Under the pieces are notes generated by a model. It was not told the DNA's origin and ran no database searches. It was given only the letters and a program-made list of their open reading frames with translations. A stretch of 6,772 nt of DNA from Pseudomonadota bacterium (GTDB taxonomy: Bacteria; Pseudomonadota; Alphaproteobacteria; Azospirillales; Azospirillaceae). Shown here one piece after another: positions 1 through 5,636 of this stretch. The first letter of the stretch is position 1; every line of letters begins with the position of its first letter. The DNA lies in NCBI GenBank assembly GCA_023416195.1, contig JAEZID010000056.1:1-6772 (forward strand). The letters are read 5' to 3'. The position numbers and the translations under genes were made by a program.

Positions 1-320
1 CGTCGGACGGGCGCGTCGTGGTGCGCGCCGAACCGACCGCCAACGGCGGCATCGCGCTGAGCGTCGCCGACAACGGCATCGGCATGAGCCCGGAGCAAAT
101 CCCCCAGGCGCTCGACGCCTTCGGCCAGGTGCACGAGCGCACGATGACGGCCGAGCGCGGTTCCGGCCTCGGCCTGCCGCTGACCCGCGCCCTGATCGCG
201 CTGCACGGCGGCGAGTTCCGGATCGAGAGCGAACCGGGCGTCGGGACCACCGTGTCCCTCACCTTCCCCGCCTCGCGCGTCGGCGCGGTGGAGGAAGGAG
301 CGTTCGGCGAGGGAATTTGA
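1..320 (+). CDS. Sensor histidine kinase, C-terminal ATPase domain (5' end outside window)
   Basis: The reading frame is open from the left edge (first full codon at position 3) to a TGA at 318-320, giving about 105 residues. They form the C-terminal half of a HATPase_c domain. The G1 box VADNGIGM appears about 22 residues in, an F-box-like AFGQV follows, then the G2 box GSGLGLPL, and the domain closes with the usual GTTVSLTFPA strand. These boxes bind ATP for autophosphorylation of a histidine that lies upstream of the window. The FGQV and GLGLPL wording resembles PAS-containing alphaproteobacterial kinases of the PleC/DivJ sort, so a cytoplasmic catalytic end of a two-component sensor is the likely role. 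About 18 residues follow the domain and no receiver domain is attached. The sensory input and partner regulator cannot be seen. The family call is firm; the signal is unknown. Confidence 0.9.
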   Translation, partial: SDGRVVVRAEPTANGGIALSVADNGIGMSPEQIPQALDAFGQVHERTMTAERGSGLGLPLTRALIALHGGEFRIESEPGVGTTVSLTFPASRVGAVEEGAFGEGI

Positions 321-335
321 GGCGAAGAACCGATT

Positions 336-455
336 CTTCACGGATTTCGCGGATTTTTATCCGGCTTGCCCGGCTCGCGCCGAAGGGCAGGCAACCACGG
401 CGCAAGACCAAAACGATCCGTGAAATCCGTGTTTTAATCCGTGCAATCCGTGAAG
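336..455. repeat. ATCCGTG heptamer cluster with long imperfect inverted arms
   Basis: Four exact ATCCGTG heptamers lie at 416-422, 425-431, 437-443 and 446-452, with steps of 9, 12 and 9 bp. On the opposite strand one exact copy (339-345) and one with a single change (348-354) are again 9 bp apart. The left arm (336-355) and the right arm (436-455) are reverse complements with 18 of 20 positions matching, separated by 80 bp. The block is AT-richer than the genes around it and lies between the end of the kinase gene and the terminator of the convergent pfpI-like gene. Similar ATCCGTG/AATCCGTG strings occur as dispersed intergenic repeats in various bacteria (from memory, not checked here). It could be a dispersed extragenic repeat, a structured 3' end for the kinase transcript, or a protein binding array. 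Confidence 0.7.
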
Positions 456-473
456 ACTTGGTACTTCCCCCGG

Positions 474-514
474 AAACGCAAAACGGCCGCGCGCACGTAA
501 AGTGCAGCGGCCGT
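474..514 (-). terminator. Intrinsic terminator of the DJ-1/PfpI gene
   Basis: An 8 bp perfect stem (483-490 with 507-514, ACGGCCGC/GCGGCCGT) encloses a second small stem (GCAC 493-496 with GTGC 502-505) around a GTAAA loop. Read on the minus strand, the stem is followed directly by TTTTGCGTTT, a U-rich tail. On the plus strand the sequence after the stem is not T-rich, so it serves the minus-strand gene, whose stop is about 45 bp upstream. A second short inverted repeat, AGGAAA/TTTCCT (523-528 with 535-540), lies between the stop and this hairpin. Confidence 0.75.
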
Positions 515-559
515 CCACCCGCAGGAAAGACGGGTTTCCTCGTTTGAGGTGCGTCCCGT

Positions 560-1123
560 TCAGGCGGCCTTACGAACCGTGGCGGCCTCGGAGAAGATCT
601 TCACGACCTGCTCGACGAAAGCGGCCAGCTCGTCATGGCCGAGCGCCGTAATCGTAACGTTGTCAACCACCAGCGACTCGTCGCTGGGCTTGCCGCCGGC
701 TTCTTCCAGCTCGGCGCGGAACGCCTCCGGAGCGGCCAGCTGGCGGCCCTTCAGCTTGCCCGGAATGGCGAGCAGCTGGATGCCGTGGTCGATGGCCGCG
801 ATCGGCTTGTGGGCGTCCAGGAAGTGGCCGACGATACGGCGGGTGTGCGCGGACTTCTGGAGCTTGGCGACGCTGCGCTCGCCACCCGGCAGCAGCAGCA
901 TATCGTAGTCGGCGCCCAGAACTTCGCCCAGCTGCTTGTCCACCGGGAAGTAATGGCCCCAGGACTTGCCGTGCCAGCCGTTCACCAGACCCTGTTCGGT
1001 CGAAATCGTACGCAGAGTGGCGCCAAGCTTGAGGAGAGCCCGTTGCGGCTCCGTCATCTCCAGTTCCTCAAAGCCGTTGGCCACGAGAATGGCAATGCTC
1101 TTTCCTGCGAGGGGTTGATCCAT
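560..1123 (-). CDS. DJ-1/PfpI family protein with Asp in place of the catalytic Cys
   Basis: The product is 187 residues from the start chosen here, normal for single-domain PfpI/DJ-1 proteins. The fold is recognisable from the first strand (SIAILVANGFEELEMTEP, with the conserved Glu after the first strand), the LLLPGG turn, and the nucleophile elbow. That elbow normally reads A-I-C-H-G/A; here it reads AAIDHG. The codon at 788-790 is GAC (Asp) and the neighbouring His is kept. Family members act as protease-like enzymes, glyoxalase/deglycase-type enzymes or redox chaperones, mostly through that Cys, so this protein probably lacks classical DJ-1 chemistry or uses another mechanism. Start: an ATG at 1121-1123 has AAAGGA 9 nt upstream (1133-1138). 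An in-frame ATG at 1139-1141 would add six residues but has only a weak site. The gene appears monocistronic, with its own terminator at 474-514. Family call firm, function unknown. Confidence 0.88.
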   Translation of the reverse strand: MDQPLAGKSIAILVANGFEELEMTEPQRALLKLGATLRTISTEQGLVNGWHGKSWGHYFPVDKQLGEVLGADYDMLLLPGGERSVAKLQKSAHTRRIVGHFLDAHKPIAAIDHGIQLLAIPGKLKGRQLAAPEAFRAELEEAGGKPSDESLVVDNVTITALGHDELAAFVEQVVKIFSEAATVRKAA

Positions 1124-1132
1124 ACTGTCTTG

Positions 1133-1138
1133 TCCTTT
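1133..1138 (-). promoter_or_regulatory. Ribosome binding site that decides the DJ-1/PfpI start
   Basis: On the minus strand AAAGGA (complement of 1133-1138) ends 9 nt before the ATG at 1121-1123. The upstream in-frame ATG at 1139-1141 has only AGGTTG-like sequence before it. The site lies inside the six extra codons of the longer reading, which favours the shorter protein. Confidence 0.6.
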
Positions 1139-1141
1139 CAT

Positions 1142-1489
1142 CGTTCAACCTATAATCGCGGGCGCCGCAGGACGCATAAACGTCCGCACGCCGCGCAAAA
1201 GTTTCGCGCGGCGACGGGACCCGCCACCGGTCCTCATCTGGGGAGTGCCGGTGTGGGGGCGTTCAAGCCCCTGATCGGTTTGTTTTGAGCATGGAACACA
1301 AGTGGCCTCAATGAGGTCCCAAGTCAATGCCTTATTCCGCGACGCAGCGGAGGGTTGAGCGGCGCGAACCAACCCGGCCAGGCGGCATTTTTGCGGCTGC
1401 GCTCAAGACTTAAGCGGCGACAGCCACGCATCGGCGGCATGGCCACGCAGGTCAGCCATGCTGTCATGTCGCGGCTTCGTGGCGGTGAC
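1142..1489. other. Gene-free intergenic region upstream of the DJ-1/PfpI gene
   Basis: No reading frame here has convincing protein character; those that are open are compositional or antisense. It must hold the promoter of the DJ-1/PfpI gene, but no convincing -35/-10 pair is visible on the minus strand. An A/T-rich TTATAG-like stretch (about 1148-1155) just upstream of the gene is the only -10 candidate. Small symmetric elements are present: GGACG/CGTCC (1170-1174 with 1181-1185), a bulged CGCG...AAA/TTT...CGCG repeat (about 1193-1210), and an 11 bp palindrome CCTCA-A-TGAGG (1306-1316). No tRNA or known riboswitch is recognised. An unannotated small RNA cannot be excluded. Confidence 0.5.
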
Positions 1490-1525
1490 AAAAAAAAAGC
1501 GGCCGGGGAGGGAAGTCCCCGGCCG
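1490..1525 (-). terminator. Strong intrinsic terminator of aceA
   Basis: A perfect 10 bp GC-rich stem (CGGCCGGGGA at 1500-1509 with TCCCCGGCCG at 1516-1525) has a six-base GGGAAG loop. On the minus strand the stem is followed, after one base, by nine T residues (complement of the A run 1490-1498). This is a textbook rho-independent terminator for the minus-strand gene aceA, whose stop lies about 110 bp upstream. In the plus direction only TCTTAAG follows, so it is essentially one-way. Confidence 0.92.
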
Positions 1526-1570
1526 TCTTAAGTCGAATAGCGTCAGCCGTTCAAAGAGATCCGGCTCGCA

Positions 1571-1619
1571 CACCGGATCGGGTACCACCGGCCACCGGAT
1601 GGGGTCACCCGATGGCCGG
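1571..1619. repeat. Direct repeat and hairpin in the aceA 3' untranslated region
   Basis: Two 13 bp copies, CACCGGATCGGGT (1571-1583) and CACCGGATGGGGT (1593-1605), differ at one base and start 22 bp apart. The second copy is inside a hairpin whose outer arms are CCGGCCA (1588-1594) and TGGCCGG (1613-1619), with GGG/CCC inside. On the minus strand this structure follows the aceA stop by about 14 nt and precedes the main terminator. It has no U tail, so it is more likely a transcript-stabilising or processing structure than a terminator. Confidence 0.5.
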
Positions 1620-1633
1620 AACTCAAGAACCGA

Positions 1634-2911
<1,278 letters not shown>

Positions 2912-2943
2912 GGGTCCGGTTCCTCATTCTTTCTGTGACGTCC

Positions 2944-2960
2944 GCGCTGCTTTACAGCGC
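2944..2960. promoter_or_regulatory. Perfect 6 bp inverted repeat in the aceA leader
   Basis: GCGCTG (2944-2949) and CAGCGC (2955-2960) are perfect reverse complements around a five-base CTTTA spacer. The element lies 33-49 bp upstream of the aceA start codon. The minus strand of its centre reads CTGTAAAG, a near match to the GTAAA core of the boxes nearer the regulator. It could be an RNA hairpin in the aceA leader or an operator half of the same regulatory system. Confidence 0.45.
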
Positions 2961-2969
2961 TGCCATGCA

Positions 2970-3002
2970 CCGAGAGTTAAAACGACCTTTGACGCGTTGC
3001 AA
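2970..3002 (-). promoter_or_regulatory. Possible aceA promoter
   Basis: On the minus strand TTGCAA (complement of 2997-3002) is followed 16 bp later by TTAACT, or 17 bp later by TAACTC. These are weak matches to a -35 TTGACA and -10 TATAAT pair. The placement would give a leader of roughly 55 nt containing the 2944-2960 hairpin. This is only a positional guess, because GC-rich alphaproteobacterial promoters often depart from the consensus and the -35 overlaps a candidate regulator box. Confidence 0.3.
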
Positions 3003-3077
3003 TAAGCCCTTGTTTGTAAAAGGGTCGGTTTGTAAACTGCTGTCCGCTACTTCCTGTAAATCAGTAAATTTTGTAAA
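2996..3077. promoter_or_regulatory. Array of TTTGTAAA boxes, candidate ScfR/RamB-type operators
   Basis: Three exact TTTGTAAA octamers lie at 3013-3020, 3029-3036 and 3070-3077. Two related boxes are CCTGTAAA (3053-3060) and GTTGCAAT (2996-3003), and an extra GTAAA lies at 3064-3068. Most start-to-start steps are 16 or 17 bp (2996 to 3013, 3013 to 3029, 3053 to 3070), with one gap of 24. From memory, published sites for this regulator family (corynebacterial RamB, Rhodobacter PccR) centre on TTTGCAAA, so the match in form and place is good. The last box overlaps the AAAGG ribosome binding site of the regulator gene, which suggests autorepression. The boxes nearest aceA overlap its probable promoter. 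Assignment to the adjacent regulator is inference. Confidence 0.65.
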
Positions 3078-3079
3078 GG
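3075..3079 (+). promoter_or_regulatory. Ribosome binding site of the regulator, overlapping an operator-like box
   Basis: AAAGG lies 7 nt before the GTG start at 3087 and shares its first bases with the TTTGTAAA box at 3070-3077. The spacing supports the GTG over the ATG nine bases later, which would be 16 nt from the site. The overlap would place a bound regulator directly over the translation start region in DNA. Confidence 0.6.
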
Positions 3080-3086
3080 CGCAACG

Positions 3087-4544
3087 GTGGCGGCGATGGA
3101 CAAGAAGGCGATGCTCGGGCCCAAGGTCCGGCGCCTGCGCCGGGACCATGGGTTGACCCAGGCCCAGATGGCCGAACAGCTCGGCATCTCCCCCAGCTAC
3201 CTGAATTTGATCGAGCACAACCAGCGCCCGGTCACCGTGCCGCTGCTGCTGAAGCTCGGCCACAATTTCGGCGTGGATCTCCAGGCCTTCGCGGAGGACG
3301 AGGAAGGCCGGCTGGTCGCGGGCCTGCGCGAGGTGTTCGCCGATCCGCTGTTCGACGGGTCGGACATCAAGAACCAGGACTTCCGCGAACTGGCCGCCGT
3401 CGCCCCGACGCTGGGGCAGGCGGTGGTGTCGCTCTACCGCGCCTTCCGCAACTCGCGCGACGACCTCCAGGCGCTCGCCGAGCGGATGGCCGACCGCGAC
3501 AAGCTGCACCTCGTCCAAAACGTTTCGTTTCCGCAAGAAGAGGTGCGCGACCTGTTCCAGGCCGCCTCCAACCACTTTCCCGACCTGGAAGCCGCCGCCG
3601 AGGCGCTGTGGGAGGAAGGCAAGCTGGAGAAGGGCGACCTGTACCGGGGGCTGGTCGATTACCTGCTGAACAACCACAGCGTCCGCGTGCGGCTGCTGCC
3701 GTCCGACATCATGGGCTACGCGGTGCGCCGCTTCGACCGGCACGGCCGGCGGATTCTTCTGTCGGAGATGCTCGCGCCGTCCGGCCGCAATTTCCAGCTG
3801 GCCTGCCAGATCGCCCTGCTGCGCCACCGTGAGTTGCTGAACCAGATCGTCGAGAACGCCAACCTGTCGGGCGACGAGGCCCGGCGGCTGGCCCGCATCG
3901 GCCTTGCCAACTACTTCGCGGCGGCGGTTCTGATGCCTTACGGCCGCTTTCTGGAGGCGGCGAACCAGAGTCGTTACGACATCGAAATCCTGCGGCGGCG
4001 TTTCGATGCGTCCTTCGAGCAGGTGTGCCAGCGCCTGACCACGCTGCAACGGACGGGTGCGCGGGGCGTGCCCTTCTTCCTGATGCGGGTGGACAGCGCC
4101 GGCAACGTGTCCAAGCGCTTTGCCGGCGCCGGCTTCCCCTTCGCGCGCTTCGGCGGCGGCTGCCCGCGCTGGATCGTCTACGAGGCGTTCCGCACGCCTG
4201 GAAAGATCCACAGCCAGCTGTCGCAGATGCCCGACGGCACGACCTACTTCTCCATCGCCCGCACGGTGGTGAAGGCCGGCGGCGGCTTCCGCAGCCCGCC
4301 GCAGCAGTTCGCCATCGCCCTGGGCTGCGATGCCCAGCACGCGGCGCAGATCACCTATGCGGATGGTTTCGATCTCGAAAACACCGAGGCGGCGACCCCC
4401 ATCGGCGTGAATTGCCGGCTGTGCCCGCGCCTGGACTGCTCGCAACGCGCCTTCCCGCCGCTGAACCACCGGCTGATCGTGGACGAGAACCTGCGGGGCC
4501 TCAGCCCCTACCTGTTTGCGCCGCCGACCGGGGAAACACGGTAA
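3087..4544 (+). CDS. XRE-family short-chain fatty acyl-CoA regulator (ScfR/RamB/PccR-like)
   Basis: The product is a 485-residue cytoplasmic transcription factor. Residues about 13-68 are an XRE helix-turn-helix (KVRRLRRDHGLTQ, then the recognition region LGISPSYLNLIE, with Asn/Gln/Arg-Pro following). The middle, to about 300, resembles the IrrE/ImmA-type domain of this family, including ANYFAAAVLMP at 274-284. I see no HEXXH zinc-protease motif, so it is probably a sensing and not a proteolytic domain. The C-terminal domain ends with a cysteine cluster, CRLCPRLDC (Cys443, 446, 451) followed by SQRAF, as in RamB/PccR-type regulators that respond to acyl-CoA levels. The GTG at 3087 is preferred: AAAGG (3075-3079) lies 7 nt upstream, while the in-frame ATG at 3096 would be 16 nt away. 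Its position, divergent from aceA with shared TTTGTAAA boxes, suggests control of the glyoxylate bypass and of itself. The effector is not shown by the sequence. Confidence 0.92.
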   Translation: MAAMDKKAMLGPKVRRLRRDHGLTQAQMAEQLGISPSYLNLIEHNQRPVTVPLLLKLGHNFGVDLQAFAEDEEGRLVAGLREVFADPLFDGSDIKNQDFRELAAVAPTLGQAVVSLYRAFRNSRDDLQALAERMADRDKLHLVQNVSFPQEEVRDLFQAASNHFPDLEAAAEALWEEGKLEKGDLYRGLVDYLLNNHSVRVRLLPSDIMGYAVRRFDRHGRRILLSEMLAPSGRNFQLACQIALLRHRELLNQIVENANLSGDEARRLARIGLANYFAAAVLMPYGRFLEAANQSRYDIEILRRRFDASFEQVCQRLTTLQRTGARGVPFFLMRVDSAGNVSKRFAGAGFPFARFGGGCPRWIVYEAFRTPGKIHSQLSQMPDGTTYFSIARTVVKAGGGFRSPPQQFAIALGCDAQHAAQITYADGFDLENTEAATPIGVNCRLCPRLDCSQRAFPPLNHRLIVDENLRGLSPYLFAPPTGETR

Positions 4545-4561
4545 TTCTTTGTGATATCGAA

Positions 4562-4616
4562 AAGCCATAGCAAAATTGTTGGTATGAATTAGTGGCTTGT
4601 TGACCATTTCCTTGTT
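4562..4616. promoter_or_regulatory. Intergenic elements before the ferredoxin-NADP reductase gene
   Basis: This is the AT-rich middle of the 140 bp gap between the regulator and the reductase. AAGCCA (4562-4567) and TGGCTT (4593-4598) form a widely spaced inverted repeat, a poor terminator at best. CTTGTT occurs twice (4596-4601 and 4611-4616), and TTGACC (4600-4605) could be a -35, but no good -10 is seen at the right distance. A promoter for the reductase probably lies here; I cannot place it exactly. Confidence 0.3.
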
Positions 4617-4684
4617 AATGAGACGTGCTGCAATGCGGCACGGCCACCTGAACGTTCGGCTTCGAAACGGACCTGCGGATCCCC

Positions 4685-5458
4685 ATGAGCAATCTGATTC
4701 ATGAACGCGTCCTGCGCGTTCACCACTGGACCGACACGCTGTTCAGCTTCACCACCACGCGCGATCCCTCCTTCCGTTTCGATCCCGGCCAGTTCACGAT
4801 GATCGGCCTTGAGGTCGATGGCCGCCCCCTGCTGCGCGCCTACAGCCTGGTCAGCGCCAATTACGAGGACACGCTGGAGTTCTTCTCCATCAAGGTCCAG
4901 AACGGCCCGCTGACCTCGCGCCTCCAGCACCTGAAGGAAGGCGACACGCTGCTCGTCAACCGCAAGGCGACGGGCACGCTGATCACCGACAACCTGCTTC
5001 CGGGCCGCAACCTGTACATGCTGAGCACCGGCACGGGCCTCGCCCCGTTCCTCAGCGTCATCAAGGACCCGGAGATGTACGCCCGCTTCGACAAGGTCGT
5101 GCTGACCCACACCACCCGCACGGTGGGCGAGCTGGCCTACAACGACATCATCTCCAACGTCCTGCCGGAGAACGAGTTCTTCGGCGAGGACGTGAAGAAC
5201 AAGCTGATCTATTACCCGTCGGTGACGCGCGAGCCGTACCGCAACCAGGGCCGCATCACCGACCTGATCCGCAGCGGCAAGCTGTTCGGCGACATCGGCC
5301 TTCAGCCCTTCGACCGCGAGGTCGACCGCGTCATGATCTGCGGCAGCCCGGAAATGCTGGCCGAGACCAGCGGCATCATGGACGAGCTGGGCTTCAAGAT
5401 GGGCCACAACGGCGAACCCGGCCATTACGTGATCGAAAAGGCCTTCGTGGAAAAATAA
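4685..5458 (+). CDS. fpr: Ferredoxin-NADP+ reductase, subclass I bacterial type
   Basis: This flavoprotein moves electrons between NADPH and ferredoxin or flavodoxin in the cytoplasm, supplying reductant for processes such as oxidative stress defence or nitrogenase support. At 257 residues it matches the usual size. The N-terminal FAD domain carries RAYSLVS (51-57) and the NGPLTSRL segment (73-80). The NADP domain carries STGTGLAPF (114-122) and CGSPEM (219-224). The C-terminus ends AFVEK, as in Azotobacter-type enzymes, with the terminal aromatic (Phe254) expected near the flavin. The ATG at 4685 has only a weak CGGA (4676-4679) upstream, but no other in-frame start fits the family N-terminus better. 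It lies 140 bp after the regulator gene and is followed by its own terminator, so it is probably transcribed alone. Which ferredoxin it serves cannot be told from this window. Confidence 0.96.
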   Translation: MSNLIHERVLRVHHWTDTLFSFTTTRDPSFRFDPGQFTMIGLEVDGRPLLRAYSLVSANYEDTLEFFSIKVQNGPLTSRLQHLKEGDTLLVNRKATGTLITDNLLPGRNLYMLSTGTGLAPFLSVIKDPEMYARFDKVVLTHTTRTVGELAYNDIISNVLPENEFFGEDVKNKLIYYPSVTREPYRNQGRITDLIRSGKLFGDIGLQPFDREVDRVMICGSPEMLAETSGIMDELGFKMGHNGEPGHYVIEKAFVEK

Positions 5459-5512
5459 TCCCGGCGCTGCCGGACGAAAAATTCCACGGGGAATAATTTC
5501 GGCGGGGATGCG

Positions 5513-5543
5513 TTGATCGGACGTGACGATGGCACGTCATCAA
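5513..5543. repeat. Imperfect palindrome downstream of fpr
   Basis: GACGTG (5520-5525) and CACGTC (5533-5538) are perfect reverse complements around seven bases. The outer TTGAT (5513-5517) and ATCAA (5539-5543) extend the pairing to 11 bp, with a two-base bulge (CG, 5518-5519) on the left. No T run follows, so it is a weak terminator candidate; it could be an operator for the following gene. Just after it, CCTTGACCGG (5545-5554) is repeated as CCTTGACGGG (5556-5565). Confidence 0.45.
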
Positions 5544-5562
5544 TCCTTGACCGGACCTTGAC

Positions 5563-5602
5563 GGGCGCGCCTCTTAGCAAGGAGGCGCGCCCCTTTCCGT
5601 TC
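5563..5602 (+). terminator. Hairpin terminator of fpr
   Basis: A perfect 11 bp GC-rich stem (GGGCGCGCCTC at 5563-5573 with GAGGCGCGCCC at 5582-5592) carries an eight-base loop, TTAGCAAG. It is followed by CTTTCCGTTC, a short pyrimidine-rich, modestly U-rich tail. It lies about 105 bp after the fpr stop and 45 bp before the next start codon. The strength of the stem makes termination likely despite the imperfect tail. Confidence 0.75.
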
Positions 5603-5636
5603 AAACCCACACCCGTTTCGTGTAGACATCCCGCCC

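Noticed and set aside
317..547. Open frame overlapping the end of the kinase gene (76 residues, plus strand)
   Set aside because: It begins with TTG inside the kinase end and is built largely from the ATCCGTG repeat region, giving repetitive IRxIR-like peptide. It runs through the pfpI terminator and has no domain or ribosome binding site.
1225..1270. Heat-shock-like CTTGAA ... CCCC pair on the minus strand upstream of the DJ-1/PfpI gene
   Set aside because: The spacing is too long for a sigma-32 type promoter and it lies more than 100 bp from the start codon.
635..1288. 217-residue plus-strand frame opposite the DJ-1/PfpI gene
   Set aside because: It is antisense to a clear family gene, its composition is typical of GC-rich shadow frames, and no motif is seen.
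1293..1317. GGAAC (1293-1297) as a possible general stress (EcfG-type) -35
   Set aside because: No GTT at the required 16-17 bp distance, and no plus-strand gene follows.
4562..4598. AAGCCA/TGGCTT as a terminator for the regulator gene
   Set aside because: Only 6 bp of stem around a 25-base loop and no U run; too weak to call.
2952..4607. 551-residue minus-strand frame opposite the regulator
   Set aside because: It is a long GC-driven antisense frame without domain motifs. The plus strand encodes an unmistakable helix-turn-helix regulator.
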